DNA of 64,000 nucleotides from Nelumbo lutea (lineage: Eukaryota; Streptophyta; Magnoliopsida; Proteales; Nelumbonaceae). Numbering within the stretch: the first letter of the stretch is position 1; the number at the start of each line of letters is the position of its first letter. The DNA lies in assembly GCA_022828595.1 (NCBI GenBank), contig JAKGHH010000007.1:65894727-65958726 (forward strand), written 5' to 3'. The position numbers were made by a program, and so were the translations under genes. The notes beneath the pieces are model-generated. The model searched no databases. It was given only the letters and a program-made list of their open reading frames with translations, and was not told the DNA's origin. Positions 1 to 10,139 of the stretch are shown one piece after another.

Positions 1-437
1 AGGTGAAAAAACAAAACAATAGAAACAAAACCTAGAATGCTTCTACAGAAAGCTTCCAATCCGAGAAGAAGGTTAGAAGAAGAATGGACTTTACCTCAGG
101 GCACTCTTTTGACAGAGACAGAACACTCCCTTGACAGAACAAGAGAGAGAGCGAGAGAGGGATGACTGAGAGAGAGAGCACGCGAAAGAGGGACGACTGA
201 GAGAAAGGGAGAGAGAGAGAGTGCGAGAGACGATTGAGCGAGAGAGGGACGACTGAGAGAGAGAGAGAAGGCGGGAAGAGGCACGAGGGAGGAAATTACT
301 CATGCCTTTTTTTAGCGGCAGTCATTTGGTCTCTAGTGGCAGTTTTAATCGACTGCCGCTAAAAATCAATATTTCTAGCGGCAGTCGTTAGATAGCCAAG
401 TTTAAAACTGCCGCTAGAAATATATTTTCTTGTAGTG
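1..437. mobile_element. CACTA (En/Spm) transposon, one terminus
   Basis: The right end reads TTTTCTTGTAGTG at 425-437, the reverse complement of the CACTACAAGAAAA terminus typical of plant CACTA elements. Just inside it a 10-base subterminal repeat, TAGCGGCAGT or its complement, occurs at 313, 352, 376 and 407, with a one-base variant at 334. Both orientations are present, as expected for transposase-binding sites of this superfamily. The body and the other terminus lie left of the window, so coding capacity cannot be judged. The inner part (120-300) is a GA-rich simple repeat. Confidence 0.75.
120..292. repeat. GA-rich low-complexity tract
   Basis: Long runs of GAGAGA are interrupted by short CGA-containing phrases such as GGGACGACTGAGAGA, repeated at roughly 30-60 base intervals. 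The minus strand is open in two frames and would give Ser/Leu-rich peptides, but this follows from the CT repeat and is not evidence of a gene. Confidence 0.8.
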
Positions 438-609
438 CTAGAACCATTTAATAACTTTATGCATTACACTTAGAATACTCATACTTAGAAGCCTTAGGTA
501 AAAATAGGATAAATGAACTATAGTATAATTAGAATTAGGATACCAAGAGTGTTGTACTATATAGTTCTACCTCTAGAAGTAGAACAAAAAGTAAATCCCA
601 AACTCTTTT

Positions 610-880
610 AACCTGTGGTTACCCTACCAAGAGGGGAGAGGGTGGAATATTGGATTGGAGGGAGTTTGGAGTCGCCACCAAAATTTTTGTGAAATGGAGA
701 ATTTAGAAAAATCCAAGATTTTTCAAGAAAAACATTTTTATTTTCATGATGACTTGAATGAAATTCTTAGGGTCCGAGGATTAAGGTATAATGTGGGAAG
801 GTGTTACGCACCCCACACACACCTGATTAAACTCGCCTGTACTTCACCAATGTTCCAAAGATTATTTAATAATTTTGGGG
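610..880 (-). repeat. Ogre-like LTR fragment
   Basis: The phrase GGAGTCGCCACC at 667-678, followed about 130 bases later by GGAAGGTGTTACGCACCCC, parallels GGAGTCGCCACTC (42707) and GGAAGGTGTTAGGCACCCC inside the Ogre 5' LTR at 42667-44859, in the same order and orientation. It is probably the end of an Ogre-family LTR pointing to the minus strand. The rest is too diverged to set boundaries, and no coding sequence is visible. Confidence 0.5.
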
Positions 881-1402
881 CTTAGAAACAAATACATACA
901 CACACTAATGAATTAAAATCTAGGAAATAAAGAGAAAGTTGTAAGAATTTGATCAATTAACTAAGAAATGCATTTGAGTAAATGGAATGATAATGATGAA
1001 TTTGATTATCACAATTACAATGCAACCACTAAAGAATTTAATGGCCAAGAAAGGATGGAGTTGTTTATAAAATTAATGACCTAATTGTTTAAAATACCAA
1101 TGAAAAATGTGACTAATGAGTGAATGATGAATGAAGTTTACTACCCATGACAAAGAAGTATTCAAAGGTTAAATGGAAAACCAGAAAACCAGTAAGCAAG
1201 CAAATTAATATATTGCTAAGAGTGCTATGGGATAAGGCGGATATGAACAAGTGATATAACTCAAGAGGAAAAAATAATTGAAAAATGACCATTTGCAAAT
1301 CACAAGAGGAATCTGGAAAAGTATTGTCAAATTTTAACCTAACGCTAAAAATCACTAACTAAATGGAGGAAGAAAGTTAATTCTACTATGATAAAAAAAT
1401 TA
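881..1402. other. AT-rich non-coding stretch
   Basis: I recognise no gene, RNA or repeat family here. It may continue the Ogre-like LTR fragment to its left. Short open frames are unlike any protein known to me. Confidence 0.4.
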
Positions 1403-1700
1403 AGGGTGGATTTGAGCCAAGCTGAGCCATACGAGGCTTGAGCTCGATTCGAACTAGAACCTTGAGCTCAAGCTTGTCTCAAGTCAAAAGCTCGTAAACT
1501 CGAGTTTGACTTAAGAAAAATATTTTATAAAAATAAAAAAATTATATAAAAAATATTTTAATTATATATTAATTTATATAATTAATTATTATTATTATTA
1601 TAATTATTATTATTATTATTATTACTTTTATATGTATGTATGTATATGCGTATATATATAGCTATTCAAGCTCTCGAATAACTCGTAAAGATGACAAAAT
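1403..1700. repeat. GAGCTCGA-rich repeat with AT core, copy 1
   Basis: The left end, AGGGTGGATTTGAGCC, leads into repeated GAGCTCGA/GCTTGAGCTC phrases, then an ATT-rich core with a short TATG run (1631-1645), then AAGCTCTCGAATAACTCG. The same plan recurs at 44865-45345, where the right terminus reads GGCTCAGCTCCTAGCCACCCCTAG. The reverse complement of that terminus (CTAGGGGTGGCTAGGAGC) resembles the left end here, so these look like copies of one inverted-repeat element, possibly a non-autonomous hAT. No transposase is present. Confidence 0.5.
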
Positions 1701-1876
1701 CAAAAAGTTTCCAAATGACATAAATTAATTCAACCTTAAGATGACAAGTTTTAATTCTATGCAAAGAAATCAAATCATAGCAAATCATTATATGCAAAAC
1801 GAAATTGTACTATGAAAGAGAAGACTGATTTCACCGGATTGAAAATGAGTTAAAAAAAAGACCAAGAAAGAAGGAA

Positions 1877-3038
1877 TACAGATCTGAGATTGGAAAATAG
1901 CAATTCAGACCTTGTAAATTCACGATCTGAAATTTTAGATCTGAGATTTCAGACTAGCAGTTCGGCCAACAATCCACAATTGAAATTCCAAACAAGAAAC
2001 TTCAAGGTTGAATCTACTTTACTCGAATGAACTTAGAAAACAAATTACAGAATTGAATTCACATAAAATATGCTTTGATTATAGCAAGAAAGGAAATTTT
2101 GATGGAGAAATTACTAAATCTTAGCTGAATTCGATTACCAAATTGTGCAGAAATCAAGTGAGGATGAAACCTTGATCTCCAATTGCTTTCTCCCCCTTCG
2201 AATTCAGCTTCTTCTTCTCTTGAAGCTGCTTGTTTCTCCTCTCTTCTCCTCTCTTGCGCCTATCTCTCTCTCTCTCTTCTTCTTTCTTAGAACAAGAGCT
2301 CTAGGAGAGTTTGAAATCAGATGTTTTGAACCCCTTTTCCCTTGGCTCTCTTCTCCTTTTATAGCCTTCTCCTCAACCCCTTTCCTCCTCTAGAAAGTTC
2401 TCCATCTAGAAAGTTCTCTCATCTAGAAAGTTCTATAGTGCGGTTCTAGATAATCCAGGCTCGATTTTGACCCCAATTCAATCTGTTTCTATCAAAACTC
2501 AAAGCATGAAAGTTCTAAAACTTTTCTTTATCTTTCCAACTCATCTTGAATCTCAATTGGAGTTCGGATGAGAGAGTTATGCCCAAATTACTATTTGGTT
2601 CCGAAATTGTCCAGAATTACCCAATTAGCCTTGGTATTCACTTAACGCATCCTTTCTCTCTTCTATAAAGTTTCCCGCCTTTAGGCTCCTTGGGCTGAAC
2701 TTTGGGCTGCTCTTGATCTGCAAATGGTCCTCCTCATTGCTAGGGCCGAATAGGCTCCATTGGAGAGCTTTGGTTGTGCTCTCTCTTTGGACTTTCCCAA
2801 AGAGAGCAGCATAGGCCAAATGGTTCTCCTTTGACCTTTCGGATGGGCCTTGCTCCCATTTGGGTTGTATCACCTTCAATTTGGCCTCCTTTAGCATGGT
2901 TTTATGCTCTTTTTTTTCTAGACATGTCCTCTTTGATAATTTCCTAAAATCAAGCTCAATTGGGGTAAGAATTCACACAAATCAGCATCAAAATCATGCA
3001 TAAACACCATAATTTATATGTAAGTTGTGCACACATCA
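1877..3038 (-). mobile_element. Athila-type LTR, truncated, minus strand
   Basis: Read on the minus strand this starts with TGATGTGTGCACAACTTA at 3038 and matches the LTRs of the Athila element at 29500-39317: the same TGATG start, the same CT/GA-rich leader with AAGAGAGAGAGATAGG, and near-identical text from AGCTAAGATTT to CAGATCTGTA. Homology stops near 1877, so about the last 450-500 bases of a full LTR are missing. It also differs in U3 from the other two copies, so it is a related subfamily rather than a part of that element. No internal Athila sequence lies beside it: either a broken solo LTR or a fragment. Confidence 0.8.
2357..2363 (-). promoter_or_regulatory. TATA box of the truncated Athila LTR
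   Basis: The minus strand reads GGCTATAAAAGGAG. The two other Athila LTRs have TATATAA at the equivalent place, upstream of the same GAGCTCTTGTTCTAAGA transcribed leader, which supports this as the U3 promoter. Confidence 0.6.
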
Positions 3039-3139
3039 CTTTCCTGACTTTTCGGATTCTGAAAACGTGCTGAGGTGGCTTTTAACTCCGAATGTCATGC
3101 GACCGCAATTACCTTAATTACGGTTTTGATCCAACGGTG

Positions 3140-3311
3140 CTGAGTGGAAGGGCCGTCGCTCAACGGATAAAAGTTACTCTAGGGATAACAGGCTGATCTT
3201 CCCCAAGAGTTCACATTGACGGGAAGGTTTGGCACCTCGATGTCGGCTCTTCGCCACCTGGGGCTGTAGTATGTTCCAAGGGTTGGGCTGTTTGCCCATT
3301 AAGCGGTACGT

Positions 3312-3347
<36 letters not shown>

Positions 3348-3370
3348 ATATCCGGTGTGGGCGTTAGAGC
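3140..3370 (+). rRNA. rrn23: Plastid 23S rRNA fragment (domain V, 3' part)
   Basis: Contains the peptidyl-transferase-region landmarks CTCTAGGGATAACAGGCTGA and GTTCAGAACGTCGTGAGACA in the correct order. It breaks off at GTGGGCGTTAGAGC, where plastid 23S would go on with ATTGAGAGGACC. Only about 230 of roughly 2800 bases are present, so it cannot function. Mitochondrial 26S is very similar in this segment, but the plastid spacer and 5S that follow argue for plastid origin. Confidence 0.85.
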
Positions 3371-3513
3371 AGCAAAAGCTTTGCCCTCCCTCTCTATCTA
3401 TCCAAGGGATGAAAGGGCAGAGGCCTTTGGTGTCCCCTCCAGTCAAGAATTGGGGCTTCACAATCACTAGCCAATATGCTTTTCTCTCATGCCCTTCTTC
3501 GTTCATGGTTTGA

Positions 3514-3634
3514 TATTCTGGTGTCCTAGGCGTAGAGGAACCACACCAATCCATCCCGAACTTGGTGGTTAAACTCTACTGCAGTGACGATACTGTAGGG
3601 GAGGTCCTGCGGAAAAATAGCTCGACGCCAGGAT
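3514..3634 (+). rRNA. rrn5: Plastid 5S rRNA copy in nuclear DNA
   Basis: A full-length 121-base plastid-type 5S rRNA, from TATTCTGGTGTCC to GACGCCAGGAT. It carries at least one change from the usual plastid sequence (CTACTGCAGTGACG, where GCGGTG is expected). In plastids it belongs to the rrn16-rrn23-rrn4.5-rrn5 operon. Here the operon promoter and upstream genes are absent, so it is a relic. Confidence 0.88.
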
Positions 3635-3883
3635 GATAAAAAGCTTAACACCTCTCATTCTTATTACTTATCCAATATGAAAAAGAAAAAAATGAAAAAT
3701 GAAAAGGTAGTCTTGGTCAAAACCCCAATTATGACATCCCTTCTCTCCCACTTCACACCTCGGAACGCACCACTCTTATAGAGAGAAATGCGCTTTCACA
3801 TCTTCTTAACCCGAAATGGCTGAGGAGAGGAAAGGTTCCTTTTTGAGGGTACTCCTGGGAACAGATCTAGTGGAGACGAGGTG

Positions 3884-3957
3884 GGGCCTGTAGCTCAGAG
3901 GATTAGAGCATGTGGCTACGAACCACGGTGTCGGGGGTTCGAATCCCTCCTCGCCCA
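3884..3957 (+). tRNA. trnR-ACG: Plastid tRNA-Arg(ACG) copy in nuclear DNA
   Basis: The 74-base sequence starts GGGCCTGTAGCTCAG, has anticodon loop CTACGAA (anticodon ACG) and T-loop GGTTCGAATCC, and ends CTCGCCCA without an encoded CCA. Plastid copies usually read GCACGTGGC in the anticodon stem; this one reads GCATGTGGC, turning a C-G pair into U-G. The flanking 5S-trnR spacer is plastid too. It is a NUPT passenger; transcription by nuclear Pol III from its internal boxes is possible but unsupported. Confidence 0.88.
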
Positions 3958-4040
3958 CAACCAGCCAAAAAGGGAAGGACCTTTCCTTTACCTCTGGGGT
4001 AGGAAAATCATGATCGGGATAGCAGACCCAAAGCTATGGA

Positions 4041-4110
4041 TCCACGAGAAATTGAACAAAAAGCTGCTGAATTGGCCTATTTCTTGCGCGTACCAATTGA
4101 AGTATTTTGA
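4041..4110 (+). pseudogene. ycf4: ycf4 C-terminal fragment (plastid-derived)
   Basis: This encodes the last 23 residues of the photosystem I assembly protein Ycf4, including [13 protein letters not shown] and ending RVPIEVF before TGA at 4108-4110. The upstream 160 or so codons are missing, replaced by trnR-trnN spacer sequence. Downstream, 4111-4271 matches the ycf4-cemA spacer. Non-functional. Confidence 0.8.
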
Positions 4111-4345
4111 AATGAACTGAAGAATGAATGCTTTCTTAGCATGAGGGAAGGAACTCAAGAATCCTCTTTTTTATATAACTTAACTGAAGTTTCTTCAGAA
4201 AGCTCATTCGAGCAAAACAAAAGCAGACGTATATGGAACAACCATAAAACGAAGCAGTTTTTGTCTTCAAAAGGCATGCAGTCAGGGCGCCCGCAAGCCG
4301 TTGGATTTGCCTTGATCCGGACCGTCAACTTGAAAGGTTGGAGAC

Positions 4346-4352
4346 TATAAAT
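4346..4352 (+). promoter_or_regulatory. Candidate TATA box for the antisense Tat ORF
   Basis: TATAAAT lies about 148 bases before the ATG at 4494 and is followed by a GC-rich then CT-rich stretch, as in plant promoters. It would give the extra ORF its own plus-strand promoter, independent of the LTR. The assignment rests on position and motif only. Confidence 0.4.
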
Positions 4353-4493
4353 TGGGGGGCCCCTTGGGCCTCACTTTCTCCTACACCATCTTGTTGTCTT
4401 CGGATTCTGAGGTCGTGCACTTCATCTAGTCTACCCGAATTCCTCAGTTTGCTTCGCTTCGTCTCTTCTGGTGAGTCCCAATCGCTGTCAGCC

Positions 4494-6419
4494 ATGTCTG
4501 GGTACCCGTACTACACCTACCACAGGGGCGATAACCAGGACGACGATGCTCCCTCGAGCTCGGGGGGAGCCTGGGAGCAGATCCCAAAGGCTCGGGAGGC
4601 TTCGGGCGACGTAGCATCTACTTCTAGGGGGAGGGAGCCTGACTCCTTTGGCCCTTCCTTTATGGCAGCGGAGAGACTCAGATCTCTAATCCGCTACTTT
4701 CGTCTCCCTGGGGACCTGGTGTACAACCTCCCTACTGTCAAGTTCCCTTGGTAGCTTGGTCCCAATGACATAGTAATCTTCCAAGAACAACTCGAGGCTG
4801 ACTTGCGTCTCCCCCTACACCCCCTGATAGAGGAGGTGTTAAAACACTTTAACGTCACCATTGACCAGCTTCGCCCCAACGCCATTCGAAACATGGTTGG
4901 GACTATATCTTTGTGTTATGAGTACTGTCTTCCTCTGGACCTTGATATTTTTGCCTTGATCCTATGTATAAAAAATGCTGCTCCTGGGGTTCCTTCGGAG
5001 AGGCACTTTTACTACCTCTCTCCCCGTCCTGGCTATAAGCTCTTGTACGAGCTGCCGAACAAGATTCCCGCCTGGAAGTGGGATTATTTTGTGGTTCGCA
5101 ACCCTAAGGGGTGGCTCTTCCCAACCACTTGGAGGGGCGCCATCCAGGACCCCGGGGCCGAGCTGGACCCCGAAGTTAAAAAAAACAATGTTGTCCTAAG
5201 CATCAGTAGGCTTCCTTTGCTCGGATTACTTGGCCGAGGAGAAACTCGTGCAAGCTGGCTTGAGCCCGGGTAGGTTGTCTTTTTAGGTCACGTAGTTTCT
5301 GTAACAATGTCGTACTCACATTCGCATGCATATATTTCATTCTTGTTGGACTAACACTGATGCTCTTCTTGGCAACCATCATGTCTAGTGCCGATTCGTG
5401 CCGCCTTTTCTCGAGCAGCCAGAGGTGCCATGCGAAGAGGGCGCACCCCGACCGGACTCCCCCTTTAGGAGGTACTGAGTTTGGGTCTGCCGAGTCAGTT
5501 TTATCCTCCCCTCCGCCTGAGATTCCGGCACCCCCTCCCGAGGGAACTAGTGGGGTCAGCTTCGGGGGGGATGATCTCCCTCAATAGGGGGAGGCTCACT
5601 ATAACCCCCTCCAGCCACACCCTTACCCCCGGTTCCCAGTGGAGAAATGGGAAGGGGTGAACGATTACCTTGTGGCTCGTCGGAGGAGCCGGAAGGTGAT
5701 TACTAACGATGAGGTCGCTCAGTGGGGGAATATGGAGCACGGGGACCTTGCCGCATTCGCCTCCACCCACTGCATGGTGGTAAGTGACCCCTTTCCCTTT
5801 TCCTCTATTGTTTTGCTCCACTCCGCTGTCCTCTGATCTTTACTTCTATCGACAGGTGAATTCCGCCATCCATGTCATGGTTCTCTAGATGCACATCCAT
5901 CGTGTCGACGCCCTCGACCAGCGGGCTACTAACAAGAATCTCCAGGGTGAGCTTGACCGGATCTAGGGCGAGCTCCATCACACCCGCAAGGGGAGCGAGT
6001 CTCAAGAGCTACTCGTCCACAACCAGGAGGCTCAAATAGCCCGGCTTTCTGAAGAGAGTGAGCGTTATAGGGAGGAGTCATCGAGGATGGCGGCAGAGAG
6101 GGAGCTCCTCAGGCAGCAGGTGCGGGACTTGGAGTCCACTCTTCTAGATCGGACTCGAAACTTTGATCAGATGGTGGGGGCTGAACGATAGAAAGCGGTC
6201 TGGGATTTTAAAGACTCCTAGGAATACCATGACCTCTAGGTGGAATATGGATCGAGTTCATACCGCTTTGGGTTTAAGCTCTGTCGGTGGCTGGTTTGGA
6301 AGAAGCTCTCCGGGCTCAACCTCAGCAGCACCACTATGAAGGGTCTATCTCCCGAGATGATAGACCAAGCGGAGGAAGAGGAGCCTGACTCCCTAGAGGA
6401 TGAGGAGGCGGATCCCTGA
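4494..6419 (+). pseudogene. Tat-lineage extra ORF (antisense to pol), gypsy-type transposon protein domain
   Basis: The product begins MSGYPYYTYHRGDNQDDD and carries the domain seen in plant proteins annotated as 'putative gypsy type transposon' (Pfam Transposase_28), with the core LRLPLHPLIEEVL..QLRPNAIRNMVG at about 4806-4895 and WKWDYFVV further on. A charged coiled-coil tail follows (about 5870-6190), then an acidic C-terminus ending at TGA 6417-6419. Two introns fit GT-AG rules: 5270-5388 (CGG|GTAGGT..TCTAG) and 5780-5855 (GTG|GTAAGT..CGACAG), the second keeping the frame. In-frame TAG codons (for example near 4752, 5887, 6188) and a frame change near 5180 show decay. It faces the pol of the same element tail to tail. 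Extra ORFs of this kind occur in Tat retrotransposons; the function is unknown. Confidence 0.75.
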
Positions 6420-7091
6420 GGCGGTGTTTCTCTGGACTTCTGGTGGCTTCCGAGTGCCATAAACCCGGTCTTTCAAAGGTCTTTGGTTGGGTGGTCGTGC
6501 CCTGTGATAGTCATACTTTCCTGAGCTGTTTAGCTCGGTTATCGCATTGTCATTTTTCTTTCTTCTCTTTTTTTATTTTTTTTTTTGAAATGACAATGAA
6601 AGTTTCCCTTTTTTCTTCCAAGTATGATCTACTCTCTTTATCTTTGCTAAGGCAATCTCAACACCCTAGCTATTAGAGCTAGATACCCGAAGTAGGACTC
6701 CTCGATAATTGTTATCTCGAACTATTCCTTAAACCATTTAAGGCACCTTTATGGTGACAAAGTGATTACCACGTGTGCCCGAACTATATGCTCGTTGGTT
6801 ATTCTCTAGTTCGAACATCGTAGTAGAACAAGCTATGCTTGGTGGGGTTTAAGTCTGAGCTGCTTACACTCCTCGCTTGAAGTTCGCCCATGTCATTAAG
6901 ACAACTGGGTGTGATTGCGTCGAGATCGTGTTAGCCCAGCATTTTGGCCCTTAGGCTCTGAGAGTGATTTATAGTTCACTTTTAAAGTTCATCAGTACCT
7001 CAAAGGCGATTGGGTCTTATTGCGTCGAGATCGCGTCAGCTCAGCATTTTAGCCCTTAGGCTTTGAGAGTGGCTCGTGGCCTACTCAGTTG
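6420..7091. repeat. Spacer between antisense ORF and pol, with 105-bp tandem duplication
   Basis: No coding sequence. A segment containing TGCGTCGAGATCG and CCCTTAGGCT occurs at 6916 and again at 7021, a 105-base step. Tat elements often carry tandem repeats between pol and the 3' LTR. A T-rich run lies at 6560-6590. Confidence 0.65.
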
Positions 7092-8213
7092 TTACAGATA
7101 GTATTGTCTTAAGTTGACAATATTCCATGCCCGAGGTACTTGTCTCCCTTTGAGGGTCTCGAGCTCGTACGTTCCTTCCCCGAGTACTCGTTTCACTTGG
7201 TAAGGTCCTTCCCAGTTAGACCCAAGCTTGCTAGTGCCGGGCTCTAGTACCATAACCTTTCGAAAAACCAAGTCACCGATGCGGAGGTTTCGCTTCTTGA
7301 CCCTAGCGTTATAGTACCGAGCTACTCTCTGCTGGTAGGCTACAGTCCTGATATACGCGAGGTCCCTTACTTCGTTGAGTAGATCAAGGTTGGTACGAAG
7401 CTCGTCTTCATTCGTCTGATCACTGTATGCTTCTAGTCGTAGCGTAGGCACCTCGATCTCTGCAGGGATCACTGCTTCGGTGCCGTAGGTGAGATTGAAG
7501 GGTGTTTCTCCCATGGCGGTCTTCTCCGTGGTTCGGTAAGCCCATAGGATGCTAGGTAACTCATCTGCCCACAACCGTTTAGCCCGATCCAGCTATGCTT
7601 TCAGTCCGAGGAGGATGGCTCTGTTCGTGACTTCTGCCTGACCGTTTGCTTGAGGGTGTGTGACTGAAGTAAAATTCTGTCGGATTCCCATGTCTTGGCA
7701 CCAGTCTTGGAATTTGATGTCCTCGAACTGCTTGCCGTTGTCAGAAATCAATACCAGAGGTAATCCGAAGCGGCACACGATGTTCTTCCAAAAGAAGTTT
7801 TGGACATTTCGGGCTGTGATTGTTACAAGGGGTTTAGCTTCCACCCACTTGGTTAAGTAGTCCACTGCTACTACTAAGAACTTCCTCCCACCCGTTGCTG
7901 GCGGGAATGGCCTGAGTAGATCGATCCCCCACTGTGCAAAGGGCCACGGGCTAGTGAGATACTTGAGATCGGCAGCAGGTTGGTGGTGAATATTGGGGTG
8001 CTTATTGCTTTTGTATCATTTTTTAATAAGCTCAATGGCATCTGCCTTCATTGTTGGACAATAATACCCTTGTCGAAGTGCCTTTTGGGCGAGGGCCCTA
8101 CCCCCCAAGTGTTCGCCGCATAATCCCTCATGAGTGTCGCGGAGTATGAGCTCGGCTGTGGTAGGCCTCAAGCAACGCAGATAGGGGAGCGCCAAGATCT
8201 CTGGTATAGACAC
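7092..8213 (-). pseudogene. Tat Ty3/gypsy integrase
   Basis: On the minus strand the order is H2C2 zinc-binding region (8213-8016, HEGLCGEHLGG), then the catalytic core: first Asp in WGIDLLRPF (about 7955), second in LISDNGKQF (about 7740), Glu in NGQAEVTNR (about 7640). A C-terminal region follows with GDLVFRKVM and WEGPYQVKRV, up to 7092. All three DDE residues survive. An in-frame TAG after LLGLKA, where QLDRAK is expected, and further stops between 7865 and 8016 break the frame. It would have inserted the element's cDNA. Its 3' end faces the antisense ORF. Confidence 0.85.
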
Positions 8214-8725
8214 TCGTCTATCATGACATATTTGGTTGCCTGGTGTTGCACCCTTCTGGCTGCATTGCGATCTACAGGGAGGGTCCCGTGTAGCAAGAAG
8301 CTCGCGAGCGGGTCAATCCAGCTCGGCTCTGCTTGAACGACTGGAGCAACCTCCTCTGCCCCCCCGAGAATGCTACGCCAAGGCAAGTCCTCTATGTACA
8401 CGGTTCTCATGGTGATGTCGTTGGTACTGGCTAATCTGGACAGGGCATCGGCCTTAGTGTTCTCCGACCTTGGGATTTGCCTAACAAAGTGTAACTGGAA
8501 GTAGAGCAGGGCCTCTCTGACTTTGGCTAAGTAAGCTATCATGGTTGGCTCGCGAGCTTCGTACTCGCCGATGACCTGGTTGACCATGAGATGGGAGTCG
8601 CTGCAGATAACTATGTGCTTTGCTTTTACTTCTCTGGCTAGGGCTAGTCCGGCTATCAATGCCTCGTACTCTGCTTCATTGTTAGATGCTGCGAACTCAA
8701 AACGTAGCGCATACTCCAGTTTCAT
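8168..8725 (-). pseudogene. Second (archaeal-type) RNase H of Tat element
   Basis: The translation has EFAASNNEAEYEALIAGLA, VICSDSHLMVNQV and PRSENTKADALSRLAS, the pattern of the extra RNase H domain that Tat/Ogre elements carry between the usual RNase H and integrase. Catalytic-type E, D and D are visible (NEAEYEAL, CSDSHL, KADALS). The frame is open for 185 codons and leads into the integrase zinc finger. Confidence 0.8.
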
Positions 8726-9258
8726 GCCACTTGGTCCGTGCAGAACTATTCCGACTCCGCTGCCCTATTGGTTCGAGGAGCCATCTACGTGAAGGATCCA
8801 GGGCTCCTCATCCCATTTCGCGCTTGACCAAACTAGAAGAGATGCCACACTGGCTGCTACCTCACGGGTTTGGACTCGACCGGCCTGGGAGCTTCGGGCT
8901 CACCCGAGCTGGGAGCCTTGTGTTCAACCGGCCTGGGGACTTCGGAGCTGAATGTGCATTCAGCTATGAAATCTGCTAAGGCTTGGGCCTTGATGGTAGT
9001 TTGCGGCTTGTACTGGAGGTCGTACTCCGCTGAGCTCAACGGCCCACTTCGTCAACCGACTAGAGAGCTCGGGCTTAAGTAAGACTTGCCTTAGAGGCTT
9101 GTCGGTGAGAATGATAACAGTGTGAGCCTAGAAGTACGGGCAGAGCTTCCGAGCTGCAATTATCAGTGTGTATGGCAGCTTTTCTATCCCTGGGTATCTC
9201 GTCTCTACTCCCTGCAATACTTTACTAACATAATAAATGGGTCGTTGAACTCGATCTA
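8726..9258 (-). pseudogene. Tat RNase H, 5' end cut by tandem array
   Basis: In several frames the minus strand gives VQRPIYYVSKVLQG, TDKPLRQVLLKPE and TIKAQALADFIAEC, the retroviral-type RNase H plus connection. Homology ends abruptly at about 9258, where the tandem array starts. Reverse transcriptase, protease, gag and the 5' LTR are therefore missing: the array truncated or replaced them. Confidence 0.75.
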
Positions 9259-10139
9259 CTTCTTTTATTGATGAATTAAGTGTAACGTATGTAATTTAAA
9301 ATCATTGGGATACGAAGAAAAAAAAATTCACTTTTGGCGACGTTTGTTAAACGTCACCGAAACCAGTGTTACAAAACAAAGAAAGGCTTTTTGGTGACGT
9401 TTACAAAAGTCAGTGTTGCGAACATTTATAAACATCACTAAAAGTGATGATTTTACTACCGTTTATAGACGTCATTACAAGTCACAATTTTTAATTATAG
9501 TTTTGAAGTCTATTGTGCAATATTTTAATATTTACTTGAATTGTTAAACAAATGATTATATGGATAAATGTGATGATTTAAGTTTAAACCAGGTAATTTA
9601 AAATCATTAGGATATGAAAAAACAAAATAGACAAAAATACACTTTTGGCAACGTTTATAAGCATCACTAAAAGTGACGGTTCTAGTGAATTTTATAAACG
9701 TCGGTATAAGTCACAGTTTTTTATTATAATTTGAAAATTTATTTTGTTATATTTTAATACATACTCAAAATTTTAATTAAATGAATATATGGATATTTAT
9801 GATGAATTAAGTGTAAAGTGGGTAATTTAAAATCATTGGAGTACGAAGAAAAAAACAAAATGGAAAAAAATATACTTTTGGTGACGTTTGTTAAACATCA
9901 CCGAAACCAATGTTACAAAACAAAAATAGGCCTTTTGGTGGTGTTTATAAATGTTACTAAAAGTCACAGTTTTTCCAAACTTTGTGAACATCACTAAACA
10001 TCATAGTTTTGCCAACGTTTATAAACGTCACTAAAAGTAACAGTTTTACTAATGATTATAGACATCATTACAAGTCACAATTTTTAATTGTCATTTTGAA
10101 GTTTATTTTATAATATTTTAATATATACTTAAAATTTTA

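Larger units (their letters stand above)
3140..4271 (+). other. Plastid-derived nuclear insert (NUPT), rearranged
   Basis: A run of plastid sequence joined in non-plastid order: the 3' part of 23S rRNA (3140-3370), then the 4.5S-5S spacer with the 3' end of rrn23 and all of rrn4.5 missing, 5S rRNA, the 5S-trnR spacer, trnR-ACG and part of the trnR-trnN spacer. At about 4040 it jumps to the 3' end of ycf4 and the ycf4-cemA spacer, which lies in the large single-copy region of a plastid genome. Several base changes and a lost A in the 23S part (CCCATTAAGCGG) show that it is not under plastid constraint. The jump near 4040 falls in text resembling both sources. A route through mitochondrial DNA is possible. 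Confidence 0.85.

Noticed and set aside
91..303. Two overlapping Ser/Leu-rich minus-strand open frames
   Set aside because: They are translations of a GA/CT simple repeat inside a CACTA end; no start context or conservation.
3140..3634. Bacterial contamination or mitochondrial rRNA
   Set aside because: The 5S rRNA, 5S-trnR spacer, trnR and ycf4 text are plastid-specific and continuous with plant retroelement sequence on both sides.
3884..3957. Functional nuclear tRNA gene
   Set aside because: The flanks are plastid spacer and the sequence carries a plastid-atypical stem change; it is part of an organelle-DNA insert.
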